From: CALCLY01 sp900552775
Lineage (GTDB): Bacteria > Bacillota > Clostridia > UMGS1883 > UMGS1540
Assembly: GCA_937966555.1 (NCBI GenBank)
Contig: CALCLY010000022.1
Span: 124,001 to 188,000 of the forward strand
Reading direction: 5' to 3'
Length of the DNA: 64,000 nucleotides
This document shows positions 32,532-43,067 of the stretch, one piece after another. How positions within the stretch are numbered: position 1 is the stretch's first letter; each line of letters opens with the position of its first letter. A model generated the notes under the pieces. It was not told where the DNA came from, did not search any database, and worked only from the letters and a program-made list of their open reading frames with translations. Position numbers and translations under genes: made by a program.

Positions 32532-35500
32532 TTACCAATTTTTTATTTCCGAATCTGACGGAATAATATCGGGTCTTGTCTGATTTCCCGAAAGCGGAAC
32601 AAACGCTACGCTTATATCCGTTGAACCCGAAAAAGAAATTGCAAGTTTTTTAAACTCATCATTAGGCTTCTGACCGCGATAAGCAGAGTCGTTTGACGAA
32701 TGAGTGTCGTCTGTCGATATTACATCGGAATTAAGCTGAATCGCATCCATAATTTCAAATGTAAGTCCTTCGCTTAATATTCCAACCCACAGTTTTACCC
32801 CGTCAATTGTCAGAACCGCGCTCTTTTTGTCAGCAGACAGTGCTATATCTGCCTTTGTATGTGCAAACCAATATCCGCTGTCAGTATCATTAAGCTTCAG
32901 CTCATCTCTTATTACAACCGACTTTCCGTCCGATGACATTTTCATTCCGCGAACGGCTTTTTTGCCGAAATACGCGTCCGATATATCGCCGTATGCGTAT
33001 CTGCTTTCGTTATTTGAGGAAAGCCCTGTAATATAACAGTGCGAATCCGCAGCTTGATCTCTGTATTGCTTAACAACCGCGTCCGTATATTTACCGGAGC
33101 TTACAGGATTCATATTCGGATTTATAACGAGCGTATTGTGCCCTTCGGCACGGTATCTGTATGTATACTCATATTCATAAGCACTGTAATTATCCTGACC
33201 CAAATCAGAAAAGAAGCGCTTGCCCATATATTCCATAACAAACGTACCTGTATCTGCCTGTGCGTGATATGCGTCATTTTCTCCGAAATGTATTGAAGCA
33301 TAAAAGCCGTTTTTATTCCACGAACTTCTGAAAGCCGCGTTGCTTCCTCCGATTTCGCCGTAATCGTATTCGTATTCTTTAACGCCTTCACATTCATCTT
33401 TTGAATACCACAGTAAATCCATTGGGTGAAGCGCAGGATAATTTGCCCTTGATGCCGAAACATCATATCTTTTAAATCTTTTTCCGTACCAGAGCAAAAC
33501 CTGTGAACACGCAATACCTTCTTCGGCATCTCCGAAATTAAAAGAACGGTATACGTTTGAACAAAGATTTTTAACAAAATCGCAGGACTTTCTGAGTCCC
33601 TCGTATTCGGTCAATCCGTAATCGGTGCCTGCCGCACTTTGAAGAGCGGAGGAATAATATGCAAGGTAATTTGAGGCGTATGTCCAATAAGTCAGACCCT
33701 CGCTGTAGCTGCCGTCATTTTCGTCAAACATGTTTCTGACCGCTTTGTAAGCGTCTGAAAATCCGTATGTTATTATGTCCGAGCACAAGCTTTCTTCCGT
33801 CTCGTCACATATTGCAAGTGCCGCTAAAGTAAGACCCGCGTTGCAAACAAATTTCCAGTTATCGCCCGGCATGTCCTGATACCATTTATAGGTTCTTGTT
33901 CTGGGCGAATCTGTATAATCTTCATACCCCGCCTTCAGCCCTTTATTGACCATGGCATTTCTGAGTGTCTCTCGTCTTTGCGGCGTGAGGTAGTCGTAGA
34001 GCCAGTCGTAGCCAAAGGCAAAAGCCGTGAGCATTTCTGCCGTGTCAAGAAAATGCTTCGGGCTCCAGTCCGGAAAGTTTGCCGCATTTTCAAGTTCCGC
34101 ATACGCTTTTTCGGCATAAGCTTCATTGCCCGTCAAAAGATATTTTTCAGACAGTGACATAACTCTGTCGAGAATTTCCCTGGAAGCGTTTAAAAGAATA
34201 TTATATGCGCCTTCAAGTTTATATTCAACAGGAGTCATATTCAAATATCTGTTTGCTCTGTATGTAATGGCGGAATCTATGTTTCTGTATGTTTCACCCG
34301 TGTAATCGTATAAAATTTCGTTAAGCTTTTCCTCCGTAAATATCAGTCTCGGATGAGCGTTACCGGGATATCTTCTTTTAACATCCGATATAACAGTGGC
34401 GCCGCTTAGATAATTGGTTCCCATATTGCCGTCCAAATAACTTATTTTTTCCAAAAAATCACCTGTTTCGCTCTTCAAAATATATGTGTCGATTCTGTAA
34501 TCATACGTATCATACATGGGAACGATTATATTAGTATAATCCGAACCGACTTTAATATCGCAAATATCTTCGTTTTTTTCGTTATAAAGAACAGAGATTA
34601 TTTTTGAATCGTCACCTGCCACTCCTTTAATGCGGGTTCTGACAGTTCCCCCCTGTATTCTCTGTATTTCCGATCCGTTCGAATAATAATACACCGAGTT
34701 TTCGGGTATATCAAACGGTTTGTAAATAATAAAATCATCTATTGTAACCGAGGCTTCATCGTTATTTACACTCCAAAACTGGAAAGTAACATAACCCAGC
34801 GAGCTCGGACAAAATGAATCTGCAATCTCCTTATATCCGCAATATATATCGTTTAAAGATATAAAAGCCTTCTTCTCGTCATAGTCAAAAACAATTTTCA
34901 GTTTATTCCAAACACCGCTGCTGTACGGCGTTCCGAGAACAGTTCCCTCTGCATTGAATATGTCGCTGTCCGACCATGAAAGTCCGAAACCGTTGCTTAA
35001 CCTGAATTTATCTCCGTTTGTTCCGAGTTTTAAATTCATTTCTAAAATAATTTTTCCGGAGTTGATATTTTTAAATTCATCGGCAAGATACATACGAATC
35101 TGAGGATATAAATTCTTTTGGGTTGTTTTAATGCAAAATGCCGAATTTGCTTCTCCGTTTTTTCCGCTTTCGGAATAGAACACGGTTCCGTTTGTATCAA
35201 GTGCGGGAGCGAAGCATGCAGGATTTATAAAACTGTCCAAACGGACATACTCTCCGTTTGCGTTATATCCCGTAAAATCTGCCGAAGCTATTAGTTTGTC
35301 GGCTAAATACGCCGCTTTGTAAAGTTTTGTGTTGTCAAGCCACAGCGAAGGGCATTCACTCCCTTTTGCGGCAAGCTGGCACGTGAAATATTCGGGAGCA
35401 AAATTCCCCGTTATTTTCTTGGCTGCGGCAAAAACATTATTATAATAAATTTCGGTTAAATTTGCTTCAAAATTCAGTGCGATTTTAAGATTAAACCACA

Positions 35501-35981
35501 CGCCTCTTTTATACGGATATGAGCCCAGAATCTTACCGTCTGTTCCGAGCACCGCCTCAAGACCCGCCATGCCCTCTGCCATACGGTATTCATCCTTTGT
35601 GCTGCTTACTTTTATATCGGTTTCAAAAACTATTATTCCGGCCGACAAGTTTCTGTACTGCTCCGGCATATAATATCGCAGTGTCGCATATCCGTTTTTT
35701 TGCGGCGCCTGCATAAGCAGGCACGGTGTACCGTCGGGACCTTCTCCCTTAAAAATTCTGTCCGTGTCAAGAAAAGGTCCGTAAAGCCGCGGAGACATTG
35801 AAGAATCAACGCTTGAGGCGCCGTCCGTAATCATATTATAGTTGCAGCTGAATATTTCGCTCTCCTTTACATAGGAAAAGCTTTTTTGTGTTGCCGCAAA
35901 AACAACATTTTGCGGCAACACAAAAAGAATACAGATTAATAACACTGAAATTTTCAAAAAAATATTATTATAAAATTTCAT
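32532..35981 (-). CDS. Secreted heparinase II/III-type polysaccharide lyase
   Basis: A 1149-residue secreted enzyme. After the signal peptide (residues 1-~29, ending VFAA) come two jelly-roll (LamG/DUF1080-like) domains, about 35-225 and 235-435. An alpha/alpha toroid follows (about 545-860: HPRLIFTEEKLNEI, FDENDGSYSEGLTYWTYASN), then the heparinase II/III beta-sheet domain (about 890-1149) with YHAQADTGTFVMEYMG and a YRYRAEGHNTLVIN strand that supply the catalytic histidine/tyrosine region. Such lyases cleave uronic-acid glycans by beta-elimination. The related lyase at 43068-46595 has the same core. The exact glycan is unknown. Confidence 0.87.
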   Translation of the reverse strand: MKFYNNIFLKISVLLICILFVLPQNVVFAATQKSFSYVKESEIFSCNYNMITDGASSVDSSMSPRLYGPFLDTDRIFKGEGPDGTPCLLMQAPQKNGYATLRYYMPEQYRNLSAGIIVFETDIKVSSTKDEYRMAEGMAGLEAVLGTDGKILGSYPYKRGVWFNLKIALNFEANLTEIYYNNVFAAAKKITGNFAPEYFTCQLAAKGSECPSLWLDNTKLYKAAYLADKLIASADFTGYNANGEYVRLDSFINPACFAPALDTNGTVFYSESGKNGEANSAFCIKTTQKNLYPQIRMYLADEFKNINSGKIILEMNLKLGTNGDKFRLSNGFGLSWSDSDIFNAEGTVLGTPYSSGVWNKLKIVFDYDEKKAFISLNDIYCGYKEIADSFCPSSLGYVTFQFWSVNNDEASVTIDDFIIYKPFDIPENSVYYYSNGSEIQRIQGGTVRTRIKGVAGDDSKIISVLYNEKNEDICDIKVGSDYTNIIVPMYDTYDYRIDTYILKSETGDFLEKISYLDGNMGTNYLSGATVISDVKRRYPGNAHPRLIFTEEKLNEILYDYTGETYRNIDSAITYRANRYLNMTPVEYKLEGAYNILLNASREILDRVMSLSEKYLLTGNEAYAEKAYAELENAANFPDWSPKHFLDTAEMLTAFAFGYDWLYDYLTPQRRETLRNAMVNKGLKAGYEDYTDSPRTRTYKWYQDMPGDNWKFVCNAGLTLAALAICDETEESLCSDIITYGFSDAYKAVRNMFDENDGSYSEGLTYWTYASNYLAYYSSALQSAAGTDYGLTEYEGLRKSCDFVKNLCSNVYRSFNFGDAEEGIACSQVLLWYGKRFKRYDVSASRANYPALHPMDLLWYSKDECEGVKEYEYDYGEIGGSNAAFRSSWNKNGFYASIHFGENDAYHAQADTGTFVMEYMGKRFFSDLGQDNYSAYEYEYTYRYRAEGHNTLVINPNMNPVSSGKYTDAVVKQYRDQAADSHCYITGLSSNNESRYAYGDISDAYFGKKAVRGMKMSSDGKSVVIRDELKLNDTDSGYWFAHTKADIALSADKKSAVLTIDGVKLWVGILSEGLTFEIMDAIQLNSDVISTDDTHSSNDSAYRGQKPNDEFKKLAISFSGSTDISVAFVPLSGNQTRPDIIPSDSEIKNW

Positions 35982-35993
35982 GATTAATTCCCT

Positions 35994-37508
35994 TTATTTG
36001 TCAAGATACCTTAAAATAAAGTATATGGGCGTTGTGCTCCATGCGTGGCAGTAACTTGTTAAGTTTACGTCATCATATGCGGCAACAAAAGGATCGTTTA
36101 TATCATACGTCTCCCAGAATGTATCGGCTCCGTCTCTGAGCATTCCGCCCCAATATGCGTCTATATGCTCATCCAAAAGGTCATAAAGGCCGAGCTTTGC
36201 AAACGCTTCGAGCATATAGTGGTGACATGAAGGCGTGATTGCGAAAACAGCATCTTTACATTCTCTCAGAGCATATATCATTTTTACTCCTTGTTCCTTC
36301 GGTATCAGCCCCGAATCTATAAGATAAATATTCGGGACCCACATAACCTTGCCTTCTTCCTCAAACAGGCCTGTCTCCGCGTTGTAATATGTCCTTGTGA
36401 CCGCGTCAAAAAGGTTTTTTCTGAGCTCTTTTATATGCTCGGCTTCCTTGTTTTTTGAAAGCTTTACGGCAAGATCTATCATATATCCCGAGAAATAAAT
36501 TGCCAGCGCCTCCATGCACAAAAGCTTCGGAAAATCTTTTCCCCAGTCAATATGGCACCACCAGCCTTCGGGTGGATTAATCAAATAGTTTTCATCAAGC
36601 AGCTTTTCAAAAAGCAAATATTGCGAATAAGCCGGCTCAAAAAGCTCCTCCGCCGTTTCGCGGTCATTTGTGGCGTCATAATAATCGCAAAGCGTTGCCG
36701 CAAACGAAAGAGCAAAATCATATAGCTCGATTTTGCCGTGCATGGGCTTCGGAAACTCATAAATACACGACGGTATAATTCCGCTTTCTCCCGTGAGACC
36801 CGCAAACAGATACATGCATTTTTTCACAAGGTCATAATTTTTAAATGTATCGTAATTTACAAGCGCCTGCAAACGCATATCTCCGAGCCATAATCTTCTG
36901 TCACGCTTAGGGCCGTCTTCAAAAAAGCTCTGCATGCAGTCTCTCAATGTACGCACGCACACCTCGCCGACTTTTTTCCAGCGCGGATTTTTGACAATGT
37001 CGTATTTTTCAAAATCACCCGAGGTTTCGGCCGTAACGCGCGGATTTGAAATGACAACCTTCATTATTTTGTTCTTTGCCAGCACCTCGATTTTTACATA
37101 TCGAAACGCGTATCTGCGCGGCAGCTCAACATGCGAAGGCAAATAATCCACGTGGATTATCTCCTCCTGTATCCACGAATAAGACAGCCAGCCCGTTCTG
37201 CTTTCGGGACAATCCGTAAATTCATACGGCACCTCGGCAAAATGAAATTTGAGCTTTACGGGAGAATCGCATATTTCGTCAATTCCCGAAATGTCAAATG
37301 ACAAATATCCTACATAATGCTCTCCGAAATCATACATCAAATAGTCATCTATGACATTGCTGCCCGTAAAATTCTTTTCTTTAACAACGCCGTAGCCTCT
37401 GTAAAACGAATCGTCTTTTTTAAAGCGTGAAACGCACACCGGCGAAACCTGCTTTTTATTTAATTCGATATTAATGCTTTGTCCCTTTTTGATAAAATCT
37501 TTTCTCAT
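35994..37508 (-). CDS. Alpha-L-rhamnosidase-like glycoside hydrolase (GH78-type)
   Basis: A 504-residue protein with an N-terminal beta domain (about residues 1-175) and a six-hairpin toroid with GH78 signatures: FFEDGPKRDRRLWLGDMRLQ near residue 200 (acid region), HIDWGKDFPKL, GADTFWETYD near residue 464, and NLTSYCHAWSTTPIYFI near the end. There is no signal peptide, so it acts in the cytoplasm on imported fragments. It is shorter than most GH78 enzymes (700-1000 residues). An AGGAG site precedes the ATG; the heparinase gene follows after 12 bases. Release of L-rhamnose from a rhamnose-uronate glycan is the natural guess. Confidence 0.85.
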   Translation of the reverse strand: MRKDFIKKGQSINIELNKKQVSPVCVSRFKKDDSFYRGYGVVKEKNFTGSNVIDDYLMYDFGEHYVGYLSFDISGIDEICDSPVKLKFHFAEVPYEFTDCPESRTGWLSYSWIQEEIIHVDYLPSHVELPRRYAFRYVKIEVLAKNKIMKVVISNPRVTAETSGDFEKYDIVKNPRWKKVGEVCVRTLRDCMQSFFEDGPKRDRRLWLGDMRLQALVNYDTFKNYDLVKKCMYLFAGLTGESGIIPSCIYEFPKPMHGKIELYDFALSFAATLCDYYDATNDRETAEELFEPAYSQYLLFEKLLDENYLINPPEGWWCHIDWGKDFPKLLCMEALAIYFSGYMIDLAVKLSKNKEAEHIKELRKNLFDAVTRTYYNAETGLFEEEGKVMWVPNIYLIDSGLIPKEQGVKMIYALRECKDAVFAITPSCHHYMLEAFAKLGLYDLLDEHIDAYWGGMLRDGADTFWETYDINDPFVAAYDDVNLTSYCHAWSTTPIYFILRYLDK

Positions 37509-37532
37509 TAAAAAACTCCTGTTTTTATGATG

Positions 37533-39215
37533 TTAATTCTGCAATGAATCAATATAATCCAAAGCGGCGCTTATAAGCACGGCTGCTTCGGCTCTTGTAA
37601 TGCTGTCCTTTGGCGCAAACATATTGTTTTCTCTGCCGCGCACTATGTTCGCCGAAGATAAAAACGAAACCGCGTCCTCAGCGTATTCCGATATTAAATT
37701 TTCGTCATCAAACTGCGATGCGGCAAAATCGCCGTCTGTTTTAATTATTCTGTATAAAATTACGCTTGCGTCTTCTCTTGTTATGAAATCAAGCGGATTA
37801 AACTTTCCGTCATAGCCGAGAATTGTTCCGCACTTTACGTTTTTCTCAACAAAAGAAGCAAACCAGTCCGTTTTTAATACGTCGCTGAAAGACACATCGA
37901 CTTTGCTGTCACCTTTTGCGTTTTTCAAAAACGCCTCGGCAATAAGCTTTGAAAATTCCGCCCTTGTGATATACTCTCCCGGTCTGAACGTATCGTCATC
38001 ATAACCCGATATTATTTCTTTTTCATAGAGCGATTCAATTGAATCCTTCGCCCATGAATAGTCTTTTATATCTGTAAAAGGCGTTTTGCGCTCGGTGATA
38101 TCAACGGTATTGTCCTTTGCCGGTATCTCAACGCCGCTTCCCGCGAACCCGCCGCCTGTGGAAGAGCCGCTCGATGAAGAGCTTCCGGATGATCCGGTCT
38201 TTTTATTTTCTTCCTTATATCTTTTTATAGCGGCATCGCTAAAAGCAGTCCGGAGAGTTTTCATATCCGTGAAACTCTTTTTAATCATCAATGAAAATAC
38301 TTCTTCGGGGCTTTTCAGGCTTTTGTATTGCTCATTTGAAAGCAAATCCGAAAAATTATCGCTGTAATCCTCGGTGATTATTTTTTTAAGCTCTCCGCCC
38401 GTCTGCGCGCAAAGAGCGCTTGAAACGACTTTGTATTCGCTGAATCTTTCTTTAAAAATCTCCCTGAGCTCCGTTTTACAGCCGGAATAAACATTTTCCC
38501 AGTCTTCATTTTTCAAAAGATTCAAAAGTTTTTCTTTTGCCGCGTCTGAAAGTCTTGTATCATTTTTATAATCCGCGTTGTAGTCAAAGCCGAGATGATC
38601 TGCTCCGCTTTGCAAAGCAGCATCTGTATTTTCGGACAAAACAACGCCGGATAAAGCATAGGCTGTTAAATAATCATAGTAAACCTCAGAAGCGGTTTTA
38701 TATGTTCTGCCGGAGCAAAACATTATCTTGTATGCTAAATCTTTATACTTATCGTAATTTTCATCATCCGTATCTATACCGAAATCACCGCTGTTTTTCT
38801 CGAGCAGATCCGAAAACTCCGCCTGCGACGCGGCAGCGCTCAGCGCTTCCAGCAGTGATGGGTCAATATTTTTATTGATTCTTATAAAAGACCCTTTCGC
38901 TTTACCGCTTTTTGAAGAAACAAAAATATCATATTTGCCGCTTTCCGCGTCAGATTCAATCTTAAAGCTCAGGCTGTACGTTCCGTTTGCGGATTCGGCA
39001 AACCTGAAAAATACCGGGGGATTTTCCGCACTGATATCGGAGGGTTCGGTTCCGTTTTTTAAAACCGTAACAGTTACATCAGAATCCGCATTGCCGCTTA
39101 CGGAAACGGAGTCCGTTTCGGTATCGTAAACAACCGATACCGAAACTCCGTCCGCATAAACCGCAAAGGAAATGAGTAACAAACACAATATTGCTGATAT
39201 TATTTTTTTTGACAT
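37533..39215 (-). CDS. Secreted protein with three C-terminal SLH modules
   Basis: A 560-residue protein: signal peptide (1-~22), an Ig-like beta domain (about 22-115), a helical region (about 115-350), a Gly/Ser linker near 350-365, then three SLH modules (about 380-560) with FTDIKDYSWAKDSIESLYEK, TFRPGEYITRAEFSKL and FAPKDSITRAEAAVLI. The middle is unrecognised. Situated between the GH78-like and jelly-roll genes in the carbohydrate operon, it may hold glycans or lyases at the cell surface. An AAGGA site precedes the ATG. Confidence 0.82.
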   Translation of the reverse strand: MSKKIISAILCLLLISFAVYADGVSVSVVYDTETDSVSVSGNADSDVTVTVLKNGTEPSDISAENPPVFFRFAESANGTYSLSFKIESDAESGKYDIFVSSKSGKAKGSFIRINKNIDPSLLEALSAAASQAEFSDLLEKNSGDFGIDTDDENYDKYKDLAYKIMFCSGRTYKTASEVYYDYLTAYALSGVVLSENTDAALQSGADHLGFDYNADYKNDTRLSDAAKEKLLNLLKNEDWENVYSGCKTELREIFKERFSEYKVVSSALCAQTGGELKKIITEDYSDNFSDLLSNEQYKSLKSPEEVFSLMIKKSFTDMKTLRTAFSDAAIKRYKEENKKTGSSGSSSSSGSSTGGGFAGSGVEIPAKDNTVDITERKTPFTDIKDYSWAKDSIESLYEKEIISGYDDDTFRPGEYITRAEFSKLIAEAFLKNAKGDSKVDVSFSDVLKTDWFASFVEKNVKCGTILGYDGKFNPLDFITREDASVILYRIIKTDGDFAASQFDDENLISEYAEDAVSFLSSANIVRGRENNMFAPKDSITRAEAAVLISAALDYIDSLQN

Positions 39216-39246
39216 ATAATCAATTCCTTAAGCAATTTTTATAAAA

Positions 39247-41499
39247 TTATTTTGTAACAGTAATACTCTCTGCCGCAACAGGCTGTAAGTCTGTTTTCCA
39301 TGCAAACGCTTTAATCTCTGTTGTGTCATCGACCAATTCGCTCAAATCAACATTAAGCTTGTAGTATTCGCCGGGCGTAACGCTCTCGGAATTCAGTTTG
39401 ATAAGGTTTATCTTGTCGATTCTGTTTCCAACATATGATACAAGAAGGAGCATACTGTTCGGCATCTCGTCAAAATAAGCGTCTGTTCTTACATGAGCAT
39501 TTGAGCCGTCTTTTACTAAAACAAGTTTTGTAAATCCGTCCTGAACGGTAACAACGCCGTATGAAGTTTCTTTGCCTATGATGCGTGCATTAGTCGTATC
39601 GGAAACAAAGTTTGCAAGCTTCACGCTGCCATTTACTCTGACTTCGAAAAAGTCTCCGGTCTGTGCAGGCGCCGGAAGCGAAACCGATATAACGGCGCCG
39701 TCCGCGCTTAATTCGGCTCCTGCAAGTCTCTCGCCGTTTTTATATACCGCTGCGTTCTCCGATGACAAATTGTCTGCAAAAGCTTTTGAGAGCGTAAGCT
39801 TAAATTCCGTTGTACCTGCCTTAATGCGGGTTATGTTTCCGCTTAAAGCCTTAAAGCCGTCATCCTCCGCATTTTTGTATGCAACGGAAGAAACCTGAGG
39901 TGTGTTATAGTAATACGAATTTAAATTATCGAGCGTTATTCCGTTTTCCGCATCGGCCACTCTGTTTACACATTCAAACTGCAGTGTTGAATAGTTGCCC
40001 GCATATTTTGCGTCGTCCAAAAGCTTGCCTTTTCTTATAAATTTACCGTTGCAAAGCACTACATATGATTTGCTGTTATAGTCCGCAACCAATTTAATTC
40101 TGTACCATTCGCCGGGCACGTATTTAAAATCGGAATTGTATATTTCACCGCCTGTCGTAAACAGATAGCGGTCATTTCCTGCAAGACCCCAGCCTTCTGA
40201 AAGCTTTGTTGCCCATGTATCATTTTTGTCAAATTTGAAATCCGCTTCAAAAGTGGCTACTCCTTCACTTATTCCATTTATGATATTTGATGCCGGATAG
40301 TGACCGGATTCACCGTAATACTTTCTGTATGTAACAAACTGCGTTCCGTTCGGCACAATTTTGTAAGCCGCGTCTCCGCTTCCGTTTCTGCCCTCGGCTG
40401 CCGTCGAAAATGCCTTTACAGTATCACTTACCGGATTGTCACAAAAAAAGACAGTATATGTTTTGGGCCAGAAAGCAAATGTCAATTTATCATTCCATGG
40501 TAAACTGTCAGTAACCTCTACTCCGGTAAAATCAGTGCTTCCGAGAGACATTGCGTTTACAAAGCTGACTTTAAAATTATCTATCGAATAATCTGTTGGG
40601 GACGAGCCGTTGCTCTGGAACTTTATTCCTGCGGAATTGCCTATTGTGCCCGAGCCGAATCCGTAATCGCACTGACCTTTCTTAACCATATTGCCGTCAT
40701 AGCTTACATAATACCATTTATTTGTCAAATCAGCCACAACCGCAACGTGCTTCCATACACCGAGATCATAAGAAATATCCGTGCCGCTAACCACGCCGCT
40801 GCTTGAGAAAATCGCCGAATTGCTTGATGTAGCGCTGTTTGACGTGTTGCCGGCATGAAGAAGAGCAATGTTTGTTTTGCTGTCTATTTTAATATCAAAC
40901 TCCGTTTTTACAATTCCCTCCGTCAGTCCGCTTCCGTTGCCTGTTACGGCTTTCCCGAAGAAAAGAATGTCGGTAAATATCCAAAATGTCGGAAACCCTG
41001 TTGAATCACCTTCTGTTGTGAAACGCAGTCCGGTTGTGCCGTTCATACCCTCGTCAAACCCAAATTTTATTCCGTTGACATCAGCCGCGCCGATGCCGGC
41101 GGGGATAAAATTGCCCGCAACCGTGCTTGAGGAATCGTCAAATTCGTTTTCAAAAAGAACGATTTCCTCGGGAAGGTATCTAAAGAGCACAGTATCCGTT
41201 TCCGTACCCGACACAGCCGTCAATGTATGCGCGCCCGCAGAAAGCCCCGACGCGTCAAACGACAGCTCATATTTTGTTCCGTTGATTTCTCCCGTTCCCA
41301 CGAATTTACCGTCCAACGTAAACGCAGGGGCGCTTGCCGCGCCTGAAACGGAAGCGGTGAATGTGATGGTATTGTCGCCGTAAACCGTCATACCGTTCTG
41401 AGGATACAGCAGGGTTACGGTTCCTGCGGCAAAGACAGCGCCGAAGCTTCCCAAAACAATGAATGTGCAGATAAGTAATGCCATAAGTTTTTTCGTCAT
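39247..41499 (-). CDS. Secreted Ig-like and jelly-roll protein of the carbohydrate locus
   Basis: A 750-residue secreted protein with signal peptide MTKKLMALLICTFIVLGSFG. Residues ~27-110 form an Ig-like domain (TVTLLYPQNGMTVYGDNTIT, YELSFDASGLSAGAHTLTAV); two jelly-roll domains (about 115-315 and 325-545) resemble those at the start of the lyase at 32532; the end is again beta-rich (SFKALSGNITRIKAGTT, an SbsA-like Ig domain). No catalytic or SLH module is seen. It probably binds polysaccharide. An AGGAGG site precedes the ATG. It may assist the two lyases of the operon. Confidence 0.75.
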   Translation of the reverse strand: MTKKLMALLICTFIVLGSFGAVFAAGTVTLLYPQNGMTVYGDNTITFTASVSGAASAPAFTLDGKFVGTGEINGTKYELSFDASGLSAGAHTLTAVSGTETDTVLFRYLPEEIVLFENEFDDSSSTVAGNFIPAGIGAADVNGIKFGFDEGMNGTTGLRFTTEGDSTGFPTFWIFTDILFFGKAVTGNGSGLTEGIVKTEFDIKIDSKTNIALLHAGNTSNSATSSNSAIFSSSGVVSGTDISYDLGVWKHVAVVADLTNKWYYVSYDGNMVKKGQCDYGFGSGTIGNSAGIKFQSNGSSPTDYSIDNFKVSFVNAMSLGSTDFTGVEVTDSLPWNDKLTFAFWPKTYTVFFCDNPVSDTVKAFSTAAEGRNGSGDAAYKIVPNGTQFVTYRKYYGESGHYPASNIINGISEGVATFEADFKFDKNDTWATKLSEGWGLAGNDRYLFTTGGEIYNSDFKYVPGEWYRIKLVADYNSKSYVVLCNGKFIRKGKLLDDAKYAGNYSTLQFECVNRVADAENGITLDNLNSYYYNTPQVSSVAYKNAEDDGFKALSGNITRIKAGTTEFKLTLSKAFADNLSSENAAVYKNGERLAGAELSADGAVISVSLPAPAQTGDFFEVRVNGSVKLANFVSDTTNARIIGKETSYGVVTVQDGFTKLVLVKDGSNAHVRTDAYFDEMPNSMLLLVSYVGNRIDKINLIKLNSESVTPGEYYKLNVDLSELVDDTTEIKAFAWKTDLQPVAAESITVTK

Positions 41500-41553
41500 G
41501 ATAGTCCTCCTAAAAATTTTTTATTTATTTTCATTTTCACCCTTTTTGCCGAC

Positions 41554-43056
41554 TTACCTTTTTAATGAAGCCACCGATGCAATCGGTACTCTTTCCGCCC
41601 ACGAATCTATTATGCTGCAAATTATTTCATCACCCGCTGCATTTGAGGAAGGTGTTTCAAATTCCTCAGAGCTTTTTGCCGAAACCGTTTTTTCGGCAAA
41701 ACCGATGCTTGTCATTATCCCGCCTTTGTAAACGCACTGAATACAAATGATTTTTTTATCTTCTTCCGTGTCGTTAACCAATGAAAGCTTTGAAAAAACG
41801 TTATCTTGTTCATCTAACTGTCCGAAATCCGTAATATCATATTCGCCGTTTGAAAAAACATGGTTTTTTACATAAAATCCCGTCTTTTCGGTCTTTAAAA
41901 GCACTTCGATTTTTTTACCCGTCTCCGTATTCTCTATAACCGCTTTAATATTGCTTCCGTCCTTGAGCTTATTAAACTTCTCGATTACTACGATTGCGGA
42001 ATCTGTATTTATCGATGATTCGCATGCAATTTCCTTTCCGTTTTCATACAGAGAAATCTTATATTTTGCTTGATTGTATGTTCCTTTGAAATACATTTTA
42101 ATCTGCTCTGCGCCGGACGGAATTACACCGTTTTTAATCTGACTCGAGCTGCCGTTTGCTTTTACAATCATATACTGAAACATCGGGGTTTCGTAAACCG
42201 AGCTGTATTTTATATTGTCAATCAAGAGATAGCCGCTGTCTGTATAGGCGTCCGCAAAAGCAAATCTCGGCGCAGAACCCGTTGAAGCCTTGGAAAGCTC
42301 TTCCGAATAAGCCGGCTCGTCGCTTCCGTTTATGTAAATTTCGCATTTTCTGTTACTGTAATTCAAAACCACCTTGAAATGATTCCATGTAAGCGGCTCA
42401 AGCGTCGTATCTCCGCATTTGCTGTATCTGAATATGTCAAATATATCTCCGCTTTCGTATCGAAGCCGCATGCCTTCGTTTGATACAAGGGCGTCAAATT
42501 CCAGCATTACGATTCCGGATGTATCCGGCAGAGTGAAATTGAAGAACGGCATATAAAGATTCGTGTCATTTGCATTTGTTGCAAGTATTTTAAGACACTG
42601 TATTTCATCCTCCCTCTTCTCTGCCAGAAACAAGGCATTGTTATTTGTAATCCATCCTATACCGCTTCCCGAAAGGTCTGACGACATTGTGTTAAAGTCT
42701 ATTGACAAAAACTGTTTTTCCGTTGTGTCAACCACAGAAAATTCCGATTCTGCCACAGCCGCTTCCGCACCCTTTTTAATTCCCACGGCTTTGAAAGTAT
42801 GTAAGCCGTAGGAAGCGTCATCATAAACCGCGGAATATGACGCCTCGCCACCGTCAAACGTTTTAAATAAGGTGCCGTCAATATAAAAAGATATTTTTTC
42901 AAGCCCTGTATCAGCCGACACTTCAAGAGTCACCGACCCGGAGCCCACAGCGGCGCCCGGCAGCGGAGACAAAATGTCAATTTCGCCGGCAGCCTTGGGA
43001 GCTATCGGTATTAAAGCTAAACATAATATAATGAATATTGCCAGTTTTCGTTTCAT
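41554..43056 (-). CDS. Smaller secreted Ig-like and jelly-roll protein
   Basis: A 500-residue relative of the preceding gene product: signal peptide (1-~23, ending PKAA), Ig-like domain (about 25-110: IDILSPLPGAAVGSGSVT, YGLHTFKAVGIKKG), one jelly-roll domain (about 115-285) and a C-terminal beta region with no recognised enzyme motif. Two ATG codons adjoin; the second, at 43054-43056, has better spacing from GGAGG. That site overlaps the stop of the upstream lyase gene. A carbohydrate-binding role is likely but inferred only from fold type and location. Confidence 0.75.
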   Translation of the reverse strand: MKRKLAIFIILCLALIPIAPKAAGEIDILSPLPGAAVGSGSVTLEVSADTGLEKISFYIDGTLFKTFDGGEASYSAVYDDASYGLHTFKAVGIKKGAEAAVAESEFSVVDTTEKQFLSIDFNTMSSDLSGSGIGWITNNNALFLAEKREDEIQCLKILATNANDTNLYMPFFNFTLPDTSGIVMLEFDALVSNEGMRLRYESGDIFDIFRYSKCGDTTLEPLTWNHFKVVLNYSNRKCEIYINGSDEPAYSEELSKASTGSAPRFAFADAYTDSGYLLIDNIKYSSVYETPMFQYMIVKANGSSSQIKNGVIPSGAEQIKMYFKGTYNQAKYKISLYENGKEIACESSINTDSAIVVIEKFNKLKDGSNIKAVIENTETGKKIEVLLKTEKTGFYVKNHVFSNGEYDITDFGQLDEQDNVFSKLSLVNDTEEDKKIICIQCVYKGGIMTSIGFAEKTVSAKSSEEFETPSSNAAGDEIICSIIDSWAERVPIASVASLKR

Positions 43057-43067
43057 CATCTCACCTC